In this document: positions 1-8,563 of the stretch, piece after piece
How positions within the stretch are numbered: position 1 is the first letter of the stretch
How the letters are laid out: each line of letters starts with the position of its first letter
Origin: Anaerolineae bacterium
Lineage (GTDB): Bacteria > Chloroflexota > Anaerolineae > Promineifilales > Promineifilaceae
DNA length: 60,698 bases
Direction of reading: 5' to 3'
NCBI GenBank assembly: GCA_019637635.1
Contig: JAHBVI010000029.1
Location: forward strand, 1 to 60,698
Position numbers and translations under genes: made by a program
Notes under the pieces: model-generated
What the model was told of the DNA's origin: nothing
Databases searched by the model: none
The model's input: only the letters and a program-made list of their open reading frames with translations

Positions 1-62
1 GCTGGGGGAACTGACAGGACTATATGAGCGTTTAGAAAACATCTTGTATGATGGAGGGTATG

Positions 63-797
63 ATGCGGATTGGTATAAGAAGAGATATTGGTCGGCTCAC
101 GGCCGTGACCCTATGCCTGCTCCTGGGCCTGGCGGCTTGTGGCGGGGCAGTATCAGAACAAGAGGCGCAGTCGGAAGCGGCCACCGACGTGGAAGCCACG
201 GGCAGTGAAAAAATAGGCGATCTGCTGCCCACGCCTATCACCGGGGCGAAAGCCTTGCCCACCCGCACCAATGCCGCTACCCTGACGCCGGACATTCTCC
301 TGATTGCTCCATCGGCGATGTTGACGGCCGAAGACATGGATACCGTGATCGATCAAGCCGCGTTCCCCCAGGCCCGGCTGGCGCTGGCTCTGTACGGTGA
401 TGCCGGACAAAATGGCGTTTTTGATTTTTCCGAGGGAGCGGTTGATTTCACGGCCGTACTCACTGCCCCGGCAACGCAATCCCAAACACCGTTTACATTG
501 CCCACAGCGTTGGCCGCCGGGCTGCAATTACCCGGCTGGCGGCCAGACAGCGCCCCCCGGCTGATTCTATTGGTGGTGGATGGGGCGCTGCCGGATGAGG
601 AGATGATAACGTTGGCGGCCACGGTCGTTGCCCAAAACATGCGCCTCTACATCTTGCAAACGGACCAGTCGGCTGATTGGGCAGAGGTGGCGGCGGCGGG
701 GGACGGCCGTGTGCTGCTGCTGCCTGATGCGCCAACGCCGGACGATTTAGGCACGGCCGTTACCACTCTCGTTACGGAAGCATCAACCGATAATTGA
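63..797 (+). CDS. Putative lipoprotein of unknown function
   Basis: A 244-residue protein with an N-terminal signal peptide and lipobox (LLGLAACGG), so it is probably exported and lipid-anchored. The mature part has an unstructured acidic Glu/Ala/Thr stretch and then a domain whose hydrophobic segments (ARLALALYGDAG, PRLILLVVDGALPD, MRLYILQTDQ) suggest an alpha/beta fold. The strand-Asp pattern LLVVDG resembles the first strand of a VWA domain but lacks the DxSxS metal motif. GGAGG at 53-57 favours the start at 63; an earlier ATG at 48 lies upstream of that site. It overlaps the next gene's ribosome-binding region, so the two are probably co-transcribed, and the neighbour is a true VWA lipoprotein. 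The assignment to a degenerate VWA fold is inference. Confidence 0.7.
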   Translation: MRIGIRRDIGRLTAVTLCLLLGLAACGGAVSEQEAQSEAATDVEATGSEKIGDLLPTPITGAKALPTRTNAATLTPDILLIAPSAMLTAEDMDTVIDQAAFPQARLALALYGDAGQNGVFDFSEGAVDFTAVLTAPATQSQTPFTLPTALAAGLQLPGWRPDSAPRLILLVVDGALPDEEMITLAATVVAQNMRLYILQTDQSADWAEVAAAGDGRVLLLPDAPTPDDLGTAVTTLVTEASTDN

Positions 798-808
798 GAG
801 GAAATCTA

Positions 809-2212
809 ATGCGCTGGAAAAAAGTGAGTTGGTGGGGTTTCTGGTTTGTCATGGCGGGGCTGCTTACGCTGGCCGCCTGTTCACAGCGCCAGCCACAGGT
901 GGTGGAAGTAACTCGCGTGGTCACGGAGACGGTGGTCGAAACGGTGGAGGTAGAAGGGCAGGTACAGGAAATTGAAGTGACGCGGGTAGTGGTGGAAACG
1001 GTGACGATTGCGCCGGAGATTGATGCGCCAGGCGATTCCCCCCTTTCCAGAGGCAGCGAGGGTGACGCCGTGCCCTTGCCCACGCCGGCCAGCGGGCCAA
1101 AGGTGACGGGAGGTGTAGCGCCATTGGCAGCCAGCAGTGGGGAGGAGGGTGTGCGCGCGGGCACGGCCGGTGACATTCCCCTGGTAGCCAGCAGCCACCT
1201 GACCGCCGGGGAGGTGGATGATAACCAACAGTGGGCCGCCTATCTGGCCTATTTGCAGGCATACACAGCGGATGATGTGATTCGCCTGGACGTGAGCGAG
1301 CGGCACATCATTCAGGTGGTGGATACGTTGGGCCAGCCCATGCCCGGCATCCCGCTGCACATAACGGTGAATGGCGAACCGGTCACATCCCTGCGTACTC
1401 ACAGCGACGGCGCTGCCCACTTTTTCCCGCGCATCTACGGCCCACAGACCGGGACCTATGAAATCACGGCCGTAAACGGGGCGCAAACCGTTACCATGTC
1501 GCTGGCAGTGGGTGGGGCTGGGCAAGACCGGCGGCTGGCCTTTACGGGAGAGAGAGAATTGGGTACGGCCGTGCCGCTGGACATCCTCTTCCTGATAGAC
1601 GCCACCGGCAGTATGCACGACGAAATTCGCCAGCTTAAGGACAACATGATCGCCATTGCCTTGCAGATTGACGCTTTGCCTGCCCGCCCCGCTGTGCGTT
1701 TTGGTTTTGTCACCTACCGCGACCGGGGGGATGATTTCCTGGTGAATACATTCCCGTTGACGGCCGAATTAGAACCATTTCTGGCGGCATTAGCCACCAT
1801 TGAGGCACGCGGCGGCGGCGATTACCCCGAAGATTTGCACGCTGGGCTGGCCAGCGCCCTCCAAGACGCCAATTGGCGGCAAGAAAATGGTGTCAGCCTC
1901 ATCTTTTTGATTGCCGACGCGCCGCCCCATCTGGATTACCCGGATCAAGAGGATTACGCCGCGCATCTGCGGCAGGCTGCCAGCCAGGGCATCAAAATTT
2001 ATCCCCTGGCCAGCAGCGGCCTGAACGCGCAAGGGGAATACATTTTCCGGCAGTTGGCGCAGGTGACGAACGGCCGTTTTCTCTTCCTCACAGCCACTTC
2101 TGAAGATGTTACTGCCGAACCAGCATTTGCCGTAATAGATTACAGTGTGGCCGATTTAGATGACCTGATTGTGCGGATAGTGACAGAGGAACTGGCGGCG
2201 CTCAATCCCTGA
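809..2212 (+). CDS. VWA-domain lipoprotein with VTRVV-repeat linker
   Basis: 467 residues. A signal peptide ends in LTLAACSQ (lipobox). It is followed by a Val/Thr/Glu-rich linker (VEVTRVVTETVVETV, then VTRVVVETV) of a type common in Chloroflexota lipoproteins, a Ser/Gly/Pro-rich spacer, an Ig-like or carboxypeptidase-regulatory-like segment (near VDTLGQPMPGIPLHITVNG), and a C-terminal von Willebrand A domain. The VWA metal site is visible as DATGSM starting at Asp264, with later GGGDYPED and IADAPPH motifs. The start at 809 is preferred because GAGAGG just precedes it; a TTG at 794 is possible but has no such site. It likely acts on the outer face of the membrane in protein or ligand binding. 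It is linked to the preceding lipoprotein and shares its linker with the VWA lipoprotein at 16228. Confidence 0.85.
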   Translation: MRWKKVSWWGFWFVMAGLLTLAACSQRQPQVVEVTRVVTETVVETVEVEGQVQEIEVTRVVVETVTIAPEIDAPGDSPLSRGSEGDAVPLPTPASGPKVTGGVAPLAASSGEEGVRAGTAGDIPLVASSHLTAGEVDDNQQWAAYLAYLQAYTADDVIRLDVSERHIIQVVDTLGQPMPGIPLHITVNGEPVTSLRTHSDGAAHFFPRIYGPQTGTYEITAVNGAQTVTMSLAVGGAGQDRRLAFTGERELGTAVPLDILFLIDATGSMHDEIRQLKDNMIAIALQIDALPARPAVRFGFVTYRDRGDDFLVNTFPLTAELEPFLAALATIEARGGGDYPEDLHAGLASALQDANWRQENGVSLIFLIADAPPHLDYPDQEDYAAHLRQAASQGIKIYPLASSGLNAQGEYIFRQLAQVTNGRFLFLTATSEDVTAEPAFAVIDYSVADLDDLIVRIVTEELAALNP

Positions 2213-2220
2213 TAAAAGGA

Positions 2221-2250
2221 AAGAGGCCGAGCTTTTACACTCGACCTCTT
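2221..2250 (+). terminator. Probable transcription terminator hairpin
   Basis: An 11-bp stem (AAGAGGCCGAG pairing with CTCGACCTCTT, one mismatch) with an 8-nt loop lies directly after the VWA gene stop. It lacks a strong T-tract, so termination efficiency is uncertain. Confidence 0.5.
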
Positions 2251-2626
2251 GCTATGGAAGTAAACGTATAACCTGTGAAGTAAACCAGGCAGGGCGCCCG
2301 CTTTACAACAACCCGATTCAACAACTCGCCAGGGCCGCCACCGTGGACATGGCTTAGGCCCAATATCCCTGGCAGGATATTAGCGCCACCCCGATAGAAA
2401 ATTTGTTAAGCGAAGCCGTCTAATATCGCCGTCGGAGAGTACAACTCTACCACTTACCTTTGGCTGCCGGGACTGCTCCTCAGAGCCGTCACCAGGTCAA
2501 ACCACTTACTTTATGTGTTTGACTCGTCACGCCTGCTTTGTTACGGCGGCTTCTACCCCTAATAATATGCCAGATGGCGATAAATCATAGTGTCAGATGT
2601 CATGGTGAAAATGTGACATTTGTCCA
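2251..2626. other. Gene-free stretch with mutually exclusive hairpins
   Basis: No convincing coding frame is present. Two overlapping stems share the segment 2376-2381: AATATCC (2362-2368) pairs with GGATATT (2375-2381), while GATATTAG (2376-2383) pairs with CTAATATC (2420-2427). A further small hairpin (AGAGT/ACTCT) lies near 2436-2448. I do not recognise a known RNA family; it could be a decayed mobile element or an unidentified structured RNA. Confidence 0.3.
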
Positions 2627-3169
2627 TCAGCCATTTTGCGGCGGGGCGTCGGCCTCACGGCCGTGCCGGATGCCAGATAGGAACGCTTTGGCGCCGGCGG
2701 TGTACACGTCACGGCCGTCGCGCAGCCGGTGGCGCAGACCTTCTGTTGCTTCGGCAGACTCGGCCGTTACCGGTAGTTCGTATAGTTCCACCAACACCCC
2801 ATTTGTCCCTTTCGGGTGGACAAAGGCGATCTTTTTGCCATCGGCGCTGATAGTTGGTTCTTCGTTGATCAGGGGCACGTTAGCCGCTTTCAGACGGGCC
2901 AACGTCGCCGCCATATCATCTACTTCAAAGCAGATATGATGCATACCCGGCCCCCGTTTTTCCAGGTAACGGGCCACGCCGCTGGCGGGGTCAATCGGCT
3001 CTAGCAACTCAATATCGCTTTCCCCAACCGGGATGAAAGCTACATCCACCCCTTGATCGGGTACATGCTCCTGGTGGCTGACATCCAATCCTAACGCTGC
3101 TGCCCAAAATGCAGTGGCTTCTTCCAACCTGGGTACCACAATGGCAATATGGCTGATTTTTTTGATCAT
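2627..3169 (-). CDS. mce: Methylmalonyl-CoA epimerase (VOC family)
   Basis: 180 residues. It interconverts (S)- and (R)-methylmalonyl-CoA in propionate metabolism. The VOC fold is clear: ISHIAIVVPRLEEATAFW at the start (His7 is the expected metal ligand), MHHICFEVDD in the middle and VLVELYEL near residue 134. It lies directly downstream of the mutase large subunit on the same strand, with a 28-bp palindrome in the 42-bp gap, so both probably share a transcript. The family usually ends soon after the ELYE motif; here about 45 further residues follow, rich in Arg and Gly and encoded by a stretch that contains two ACGGCCGT copies. That tail may be a read-through extension without function. Confidence 0.93.
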   Translation of the reverse strand: MIKKISHIAIVVPRLEEATAFWAAALGLDVSHQEHVPDQGVDVAFIPVGESDIELLEPIDPASGVARYLEKRGPGMHHICFEVDDMAATLARLKAANVPLINEEPTISADGKKIAFVHPKGTNGVLVELYELPVTAESAEATEGLRHRLRDGRDVYTAGAKAFLSGIRHGREADAPPQNG

Positions 3170-3182
3170 GGTTATTCCTGCC

Positions 3183-3210
3183 GTAGGGCGATTTGGCCAA
3201 ATCGCCCTAC
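3183..3210. repeat. 28-bp perfect palindrome, CGATTT family
   Basis: GTAGGGCGATTTGG is followed immediately by its exact reverse complement. It lies between mutase and epimerase genes and shares the CGATTT core with palindromes at 5013, 7518 and 32424. Confidence 0.85.
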
Positions 3211-3211
3211 A

Positions 3212-4873
3212 CTACAAATCACTATTTGGCTGATACTCGCCCCACACACCACGCAAGGTGTGGCAAATTTCGCCCAGCGTCACGTCATGTTCCACACATT
3301 CAACAAAAAGTGGCATCAGATTCTCGGCCGATGCTGCCGCCTGCGCCAGATGAGCGCGCAGTTCGGCCACTTTGTCGTTGTCCCTGGCGGCGCGCAGTGC
3401 GGCCAGATGCGCTCGCTGTGCCGCTTCCATGGCCGGGTCGAGCTTCATCATTTCAATACTTAATTGCTCATCTGGCTGCTCAAACCGATTCACGCCGACC
3501 ACAATTTCCTGCCGGCCTTCCAGGCCGCGCTGGAACTGGTACGCCGCTTCCTGAATTTCGCGCTGCACGTAGCCGGTTTCAATGGCCGTCAACATGCCGC
3601 CCATCTCGTCAATAATTTTGATGTAAGCAGCCGCGCGGCTTTCTAGTTCGTCGGTGAGATGCTCAATATAATACGAACCGGCCAGTGGGTCTATGGTGTC
3701 GCCCACGCCGCTTTCGTAGGCGATGATTTGTTGCGTGCGCAGAGCAATTTGAGCGGCTTCGGCGGTGGGCAGGGCCAGGGCTTCGTCACGGCCGTTGGTG
3801 TGCAAACTTTGTGTGCCCCCCAACACCGCCGCCAATGCCTGCAAGGCCACCCGCACCACATTGTTTTCCGGCTGTTGGGCCGTCAGGGTGCTGCCCGCCG
3901 TTTGTGTATGGAAACGCAACTGCCAGCTTTTGGGATTCTTGGCGCCAAATCGCTTGCGCATAATTTTGGCCCACAGGCGACGGGCGGCGCGGAATTTGGC
4001 AATCTCTTCCAGGAAATTGTTGTGGGCATTAAAGAAGAAGGAAATTTGGGCAGCAAACTCGTCTACGTCCAGCCCGGCGTCAATGGCCGCCTGCACGTAG
4101 GTGATGCCATCGGCCAGGGTGAAGGCAATTTCCTGCACGGCCGTGCTGCCCGCCTCCCGAATGTGATACCCGGACACGGAAATGGTGTTCCAGTGAGGCA
4201 CTTCGCGGGCGCAAAAGTCGAAAATATCGGTAATCAGCCGCATAGACGGCCGTGGCGGGAAAATATACGTACCCCGCGCAATGTACTCTTTGAGGATGTC
4301 GTTTTGGATAGTGCCCCGCAGTTTGCTCATGGGTACGCCCTGCTGTTTGCCCACGGCAATCACCATCGCCAGCAAGATAGCGGCGGGCGCGTTGATGGTC
4401 ATGCTGATGCTGACCTTATCCAGCGGAATGCCATCCAGCAAAATCTGCATGTCAGGTAAACTGGGAATGCTGACGCCCACCTTGCCCACTTCGCCCAACG
4501 CCATCGGGTCGTCGGCGTCATAGCCGATCTGCGTGGGCAGGTCAAAAGCCACCGATAGGCCGGTCTGCCCTTGTGCCAGCAGAAATTTGTAACGTTGGTT
4601 GGATTCTACGGCCGTGCCAAACCCCGCATACTGCCGCATCGTCCAGAATCGCCCCCGGTACATCGTCGGCTGTACCCCCCGCGTAAACGGGTATTCGCCG
4701 GGAAAACCCATTTTGTCTTCAAAATCAGGGTCCGGGTACGGCGGCAAATAGATTGGCTCAACTTCGATCCCGGAGGAGGTGCGAAAGGGGCTTTTCCGTT
4801 CGGGAAAACGAGTACGGGTGGGGTTGAGAACCTGCTCTTCCCATTCAGTTTTGCGCTCAGTTAGTGGTTTCAT
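3212..4873 (-). CDS. Methylmalonyl-CoA mutase large subunit, catalytic domain only
   Basis: 553 residues, the length of the TIM-barrel acyl-CoA mutase subunit found in split B12 mutases. Visible signatures are [17 protein letters not shown], the substrate-site stretch [23 protein letters not shown] and [17 protein letters not shown]. It isomerises methylmalonyl-CoA to succinyl-CoA and needs adenosylcobalamin, but the C-terminal B12-binding domain is absent, so a separate small subunit must be encoded elsewhere; none is in this window. The start at 4873 (MKPLTERK) is chosen because it matches family length; the frame extends about 30 codons upstream with unconvincing sequence. The epimerase follows, and the adenosyltransferase that makes its cofactor lies at 35019. 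Confidence 0.95.
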   Translation of the reverse strand: MKPLTERKTEWEEQVLNPTRTRFPERKSPFRTSSGIEVEPIYLPPYPDPDFEDKMGFPGEYPFTRGVQPTMYRGRFWTMRQYAGFGTAVESNQRYKFLLAQGQTGLSVAFDLPTQIGYDADDPMALGEVGKVGVSIPSLPDMQILLDGIPLDKVSISMTINAPAAILLAMVIAVGKQQGVPMSKLRGTIQNDILKEYIARGTYIFPPRPSMRLITDIFDFCAREVPHWNTISVSGYHIREAGSTAVQEIAFTLADGITYVQAAIDAGLDVDEFAAQISFFFNAHNNFLEEIAKFRAARRLWAKIMRKRFGAKNPKSWQLRFHTQTAGSTLTAQQPENNVVRVALQALAAVLGGTQSLHTNGRDEALALPTAEAAQIALRTQQIIAYESGVGDTIDPLAGSYYIEHLTDELESRAAAYIKIIDEMGGMLTAIETGYVQREIQEAAYQFQRGLEGRQEIVVGVNRFEQPDEQLSIEMMKLDPAMEAAQRAHLAALRAARDNDKVAELRAHLAQAAASAENLMPLFVECVEHDVTLGEICHTLRGVWGEYQPNSDL

Positions 4874-5421
4874 ACGGGAAATTATACGCCAGTTAAAGAG
4901 GGTGACGACAATAACATACGTCAGTCTTTTGGGGTGATATTCACAATGTTGGCCGCACGCCACACCATTAAAAAGGACAGACGAATCAATTTGCGCCTGA
5001 CAAAGCGGCGTCCAGACATCCGATTTCTTTGAGAAATCGGATGTCTGACACGAACAAGTGGAAAATTCATTTTCATAAGAGAAGAATTATTACGAGATTC
5101 AAATCAGGTCACTTCAAGGTGTTCTTTACCAGACGTTAGTTGCCAGCATCATTCATAAGTATCTGAATGGGTCATTGACGGTACGAGAATAGCCTCCCAA
5201 AACCCTGGTTTTTCAAAAGTAAACCATCTGCTCAATCGAGAAAAAACGCCTTTTGCGGAGTGGAGAGTAATAAATGTAAAGCAGTTTACAGGGCTGATGT
5301 AGTCATACAACATATTGCGTTTTTTATCTTTCTTGTAAGATATGGGCATCGTTCAAAAACAAGAACGATGAACCCAAAAAATCCAATTTTCCTCCTTTTC
5401 TCCTTCTTCTCCTCTTCCCGC
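4874..5421. other. AT-rich gene-free stretch
   Basis: About 550 bp without a supported gene, visibly richer in A and T than the flanks. It holds the CGATTT-family hairpin at 5013-5047 and a small hairpin (CATCGTTC 5347-5354 with GAACGATG 5363-5370). A 66-codon minus-strand frame at 5149-5349 has no recognisable features. Confidence 0.5.
5013..5047. repeat. Inverted repeat, CGATTT family
   Basis: Perfect 16-bp arms (CAGACATCCGATTTCT and its complement) with a 3-nt TTG loop. The core CGATTT...AAATCG recurs at 3183, 7518 and 32424. Confidence 0.85.
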
Positions 5422-5448
5422 AAAAAGCCTCGCCCCGCGAGGCTTTTT
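5422..5448 (-). terminator. Intrinsic terminator downstream of mdh
   Basis: AAAAAGCCTCGC and its exact complement GCGAGGCTTTTT enclose a CCC loop. A-tract and T-tract on both sides allow it to act in both directions; on the minus strand it lies about 100 bp past the mdh stop. Confidence 0.85.
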
Positions 5449-5469
5449 GTGTTTCTGGGAAAATAAAAA

Positions 5470-5532
5470 AGTGCCAGGCACAGGGCGCAAAACCTGGGAA
5501 TTTCCAGGCCGTTCTGCCCTGTGCCTGGCACT
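5470..5532. repeat. 63-bp hairpin element, AGTGCCAGGCA family
   Basis: Outer arms AGTGCCAGGCACAGGGC (5470-5486) and the exact complement (5516-5532) enclose an inner CCTGG/CCAGG stem. A second copy at 34917-34980 has the same outline with compensating changes in the arms, so the structure itself appears conserved. Confidence 0.85.
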
Positions 5533-5544
5533 GCCGGAACGTTA

Positions 5545-6525
5545 CTAGAGCAGGTCGGCTACGACCGCTTTTTCTTCTTCCAGTTCGGCTTCGGTCAGTT
5601 TGATTTTCTCGCGGGCAAAATCGCTAAGGGGTAAACCTTGCACAATTTCATACCCACCTTGCCCGTCGCTGGCGAGAGGGAAGGAGAAGTTTAGCCCTTT
5701 GGCGATGCCGTAGCTGCCATCGGAGAGGACGCCGGCGGAGAACCAGTGCCCGGCGGGGGTGGCGTTTTCCATGCTGACCACGTGATCCAGGGCGGCGCTG
5801 GCGGCGCTGGCGGCCGAAGAGAGGCCCCGCGCTTCAATGATGGCCGCGCCCCGTTTTTGCACCACCGAGATGAATTCGCCGCGCAGCCAGTCGTGGTCGG
5901 TGATGACGTCCATGGCCGGATGGCCGTTGATCTTCGCATTTTCCGCATCCGGGTATTGGGTGGCGCTGTGGTTGCCCCAGATGGTGACGTTGGACACGGC
6001 CGTGACCGGTACGCCCGCTTTTTGCGCCAGTTGGGCATACGCCCGGTTTTGGTCCAGCCGGGTCATGGCCGCAAACCGTTCGGCGGGCAGGTCGGAATTT
6101 TTAGTGGCGATCAGGCAGTTGGTGTTGGCCGGGTTGCCCACTACCAGCACACGGGCATCGGCGGCGGCTTTGTTGAGGGCATTGCCCTGGCCGGTGAAGA
6201 TAGGGCCATTTTCGCGGATCAGGTCGCCGCGTTCCATCCCCTTGGTGCGTGGCTTAGAGCCAATCAGCAGCGCCCAGTTGACGCTGTCAAAGGCAGTTTC
6301 GGCATTGTCTGTCACCACGATGTTGTCCAGAAGCGGAAAGGCGCAGTCGTGGAGTTCCATAACTACCCCTTCCAACGCTTTGAGGGCGGGGGTGATTTCC
6401 AACAAATGTAAAGATATTTTGGTGTCGTGGCCGAAGATTTCACCGGAGGCCAGCCGGAACAAAATGGCATACCCAATCTGCCCGGCAGCGCCGGTCACAG
6501 CGACCTTAACGGATTCTCGTTTCAT
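5545..6525 (-). CDS. mdh: Malate dehydrogenase (NAD-type)
   Basis: 326 residues, the usual length. It oxidises malate to oxaloacetate in the citric acid cycle. The Rossmann dinucleotide motif [17 protein letters not shown] is at the N-terminus. [13 protein letters not shown], the substrate and catalytic region [14 protein letters not shown] and [15 protein letters not shown] (catalytic His in WGNHS) are intact. [14 protein letters not shown] and [10 protein letters not shown] fit the C-terminal half of the MDH family with long N-termini. AGGAG 8 nt upstream supports the start. A GTAATTG-type repeat separates it from the methyltransferase gene, which follows it in this orientation in the order downstream of higher coordinates. 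Confidence 0.96.
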   Translation of the reverse strand: MKRESVKVAVTGAAGQIGYAILFRLASGEIFGHDTKISLHLLEITPALKALEGVVMELHDCAFPLLDNIVVTDNAETAFDSVNWALLIGSKPRTKGMERGDLIRENGPIFTGQGNALNKAAADARVLVVGNPANTNCLIATKNSDLPAERFAAMTRLDQNRAYAQLAQKAGVPVTAVSNVTIWGNHSATQYPDAENAKINGHPAMDVITDHDWLRGEFISVVQKRGAAIIEARGLSSAASAASAALDHVVSMENATPAGHWFSAGVLSDGSYGIAKGLNFSFPLASDGQGGYEIVQGLPLSDFAREKIKLTEAELEEEKAVVADLL

Positions 6526-6581
6526 TTTTTGTTCTCCTGTTTTGAAACTTGTGTGATTTGTTTATGTGCGGTCTGCGATGG

Positions 6582-6660
6582 AGTAATTGCGTAACTATGT
6601 AATTGGGTAATTGGTGGCTCCAATTACTCAATTACCAAATTACGCAATTACACAATTACC
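6582..6660. repeat. Inverted array of GTAATTGN repeats
   Basis: About four 8-bp units of AATTGNGT type are followed, after a GGTGGCTCC turn, by about five units of the complement (CAATTACN). The whole gap can fold into one long hairpin. The same type recurs at 12035-12098. Confidence 0.8.
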
Positions 6661-6675
6661 TGTTTGTTGCTCATT

Positions 6676-7521
6676 TTACTCTTTCCGGCGCTGGCGTACC
6701 ACTTCATAGAGCAGGAGGGCGGTGGAGACGGAGAGGTTCAGGCTGTCCACCTGGCCGAACATGGGGATGAGCAGCCGGGTATCGGCGGCATCCAGCCAGG
6801 TCTGGCTGAGGCCGTTGGCTTCGCTGCCCATGACGAGGGCGACGGGCTTTTGCAGGTTCACGGCCGTGTACAATTCCTCTCCCTCTGGCGTCGCCGCTGC
6901 AATGTTTATGTGTTGGGTGCGCAGCCAGGTGATGATCTGGTCGGTGGGGGCAGTTGTCACCGGCACGGTGAACAGTGCCCCCAAACTGGCGCGGATGACG
7001 TTGGGATTAAAAATATCCGTACCCTCACTGGCGTCTGTTTCACTAATGATGACGGCATCTACCCCGGCGGCGTCGGCGGTGCGCAGGATGGCCCCCAAAT
7101 TGCCCGGCTTTTCGCCGCCTTCGATGATGACCAGAAGGGGGTTGGGCGGGAGCAGGAGGGAGGCTAACGGCCGTGTCCAATACGGAATCAGCAGCAGTAC
7201 CCCGCCACTTTCGCTCCGATAGGCCACTTTGGCGAACAGGTCGGGGGTGATGGTGAAGAGGGGACAGTGGCCGGTTTTTTCCAGATGGTGGAGTTGGTCG
7301 GTGACGGCCGTAGCCGCCGCCCCCCGCGCCAATTCTAGGCAAATATACGCCTCCTCCGGTATAAAGCCATTCGCCAGCGCCAGCGCCGCTTCCCGCACCC
7401 CTTCCACCAACATCAACCGCTGCGCGTCCCGCTGCCGCCGGTTTTGCAGTTTGACCAGGTTTTTGATACGGCCGTTTTGGGGACTGGTGATGGGGGTGGG
7501 CATGGGGAAATAGGTAGACAT
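6676..7521 (-). CDS. TrmH/SpoU-family RNA 2'-O-methyltransferase
   Basis: 281 residues. The three SPOUT knot motifs are intact: GGEKPGNLGAILRTADAAG (motif 1, Asn and Arg of the active site), VMGSEANGLS (motif 2, SAM binding) and IPMFGQVDSLNLSVSTALLLYE (motif 3, with the conserved NLS). The N-terminal part (SPQNGRIKNLVKLQNRR...RLMLVEG) is the usual L30e-like substrate-binding domain. It should methylate a ribose 2'-OH in rRNA or tRNA; the exact target cannot be told. The start lies inside a CGATTT-family palindrome (7518-7546), and an alternative start near 7503 (MPTPIT) is possible. Confidence 0.9.
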   Translation of the reverse strand: MSTYFPMPTPITSPQNGRIKNLVKLQNRRQRDAQRLMLVEGVREAALALANGFIPEEAYICLELARGAAATAVTDQLHHLEKTGHCPLFTITPDLFAKVAYRSESGGVLLLIPYWTRPLASLLLPPNPLLVIIEGGEKPGNLGAILRTADAAGVDAVIISETDASEGTDIFNPNVIRASLGALFTVPVTTAPTDQIITWLRTQHINIAAATPEGEELYTAVNLQKPVALVMGSEANGLSQTWLDAADTRLLIPMFGQVDSLNLSVSTALLLYEVVRQRRKE

Positions 7522-7546
7522 TCGATTTTTTGGAAAAATCGAATGT
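7518..7546. repeat. Inverted repeat, CGATTT family
   Basis: Perfect 13-bp arms ACATTCGATTTTT and complement with a 3-nt TGG loop. It overlaps the annotated start of the methyltransferase gene and lies just after the carbonic-anhydrase-like gene stop. Confidence 0.85.
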
Positions 7547-7556
7547 TTGGCCGCAG

Positions 7557-8063
7557 TTAATAAATTCCTGTCCGGTACGCCTCTTTGCGGGCCATATAAT
7601 TTTGTGCGGCGCGGGGGCCAAGCTCTTGCTGGCTGGCGGAGAGTGGGCCAACGATGCGGGCGGGTACACCCAAAACCAGGTTACCGGGCGGCACTTGCAT
7701 CCCCGGCGAAACGACGGCTCCTGCCGCCACCAGGGCGCCCGCGCCAATGTGCGCCCCGTCAAGGACGATAGCGCCGATGCCGATGAGGACGCCATCTTCA
7801 ACCGTGCAGCCATGCACGATGGCCCGGTGGCCGATGGTGACGTTACGGCCGACCACACAGGGAAACCCGCCAGAGACGTGCAGCACGGCGCCATCCTGCA
7901 CGTTGCTGTTTTCACCGATGGTAATCGGTTCCTCATCGCCGCGCAGCACCGCGCCAAACCAGATGCTGACGTTTTCGGCCAGGGTGACATTGCCGCGCAC
8001 AACGGCCGTGTCCGCAACCCAGGCGCTGGCGGCAATGGTGGGGCTAATTTTGTCCGGTTTCAT
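7557..8063 (-). CDS. Gamma-carbonic anhydrase-like hexapeptide protein
   Basis: 168 residues. It has left-handed beta-helix hexapeptide repeats (e.g. AVVRGNVTLAENVSIWFGAVLRGD, IGIGAIVLDGAHIGAGALVAAGAVV). Three histidines typical of gamma-class zinc sites are present: His in AVLHVSGG, and the pair in IGHRAIVHG. The final VPARIVGPLS and C-terminal helix match the YrdA/PaaY group. It may hydrate CO2 or be a scaffold or thioesterase-like relative; activity cannot be inferred from sequence alone. ATGA overlap with the upstream gene (8060-8063) implies translational coupling. Confidence 0.88.
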   Translation of the reverse strand: MKPDKISPTIAASAWVADTAVVRGNVTLAENVSIWFGAVLRGDEEPITIGENSNVQDGAVLHVSGGFPCVVGRNVTIGHRAIVHGCTVEDGVLIGIGAIVLDGAHIGAGALVAAGAVVSPGMQVPPGNLVLGVPARIVGPLSASQQELGPRAAQNYMARKEAYRTGIY

Positions 8064-8563
8064 ATCAGGGTGATAAACCCAAACTGCCTTTCGTTGCCGG
8101 TAATGGCCTGAATATATCGTTTGGCGAAGAACTCTTTGATCTGCGTGTACACCGCCTCGTAAAACGGTTGTAGCTGACCGCGTTTGCTTTCGGGAATTTT
8201 CAGTTCGCGCCCCTCTGGTCCCAATTTGACGATGAAATAATCGTCCACCTTCTTGATGAAAAAGCTGAGAACCAGCGGTAGGGGATAGCTGCCATTGGGT
8301 TCTTGCAGGCGCAGTTCCACGCCAAAGTGCCAGAATGATTGCGCGTCCATCTGCATAGCCCCGGCCAGGGCGTAAAATTTGTTGTTAGGGTCGAATTCTT
8401 CGCCGACGGCCAGATAAGTGATTTCCTGGTCACGCGGCCACTCGATGTATTCCAGCAAGCCGTTTACCAACTCACGGGCGAAGGTGGAACAATCTTCCTC
8501 ATATTTTTGGAAAGTCTGGCGTGTCTGCCGGTAGATTTGGGTCAATTCATCATAGCGCGTCAT
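8060..8563 (-). CDS. Conserved hypothetical soluble protein
   Basis: 167 residues. I do not recognise the family. It has an amphipathic N-terminal helix (MTRYDELTQIYRQTRQTFQKYEEDC), an alternating strand region (SFWHFGVELRLQ, LPLVLSFFIKKVDDYFIVKLG) and a C-terminal helix. There is no signal peptide or membrane segment. The start at 8563 is set by AGGAG 9 nt upstream; an in-frame start 14 codons earlier lies inside the ctaG coding region and lacks such a site. It overlaps ctaG upstream by 14 nt and the carbonic-anhydrase-like gene downstream by 4 nt, so the three probably form one operon. Confidence 0.75.
   Translation of the reverse strand: MTRYDELTQIYRQTRQTFQKYEEDCSTFARELVNGLLEYIEWPRDQEITYLAVGEEFDPNNKFYALAGAMQMDAQSFWHFGVELRLQEPNGSYPLPLVLSFFIKKVDDYFIVKLGPEGRELKIPESKRGQLQPFYEAVYTQIKEFFAKRYIQAITGNERQFGFITLI

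Noticed and set aside
1..209. A frame on the plus strand open from base 2 to 209 that could be the end of an upstream gene
   Set aside because: The first 25 codons look protein-like but the remainder becomes Gly/Arg/Pro-rich, overlaps a lipoprotein gene with a good signal peptide by over 140 nt, and cannot be tested without upstream sequence.
2251..2626. A known RNA such as RNase P RNA, tmRNA, SRP RNA or a cobalamin riboswitch
   Set aside because: None of their conserved cores could be found on either strand; the cobalamin idea was considered because B12 genes are adjacent, but the region lies downstream of them.
5149..5349. 66-codon minus-strand frame in the AT-rich gap
   Set aside because: No ribosome-binding site, no recognisable domain, composition typical of non-coding DNA.
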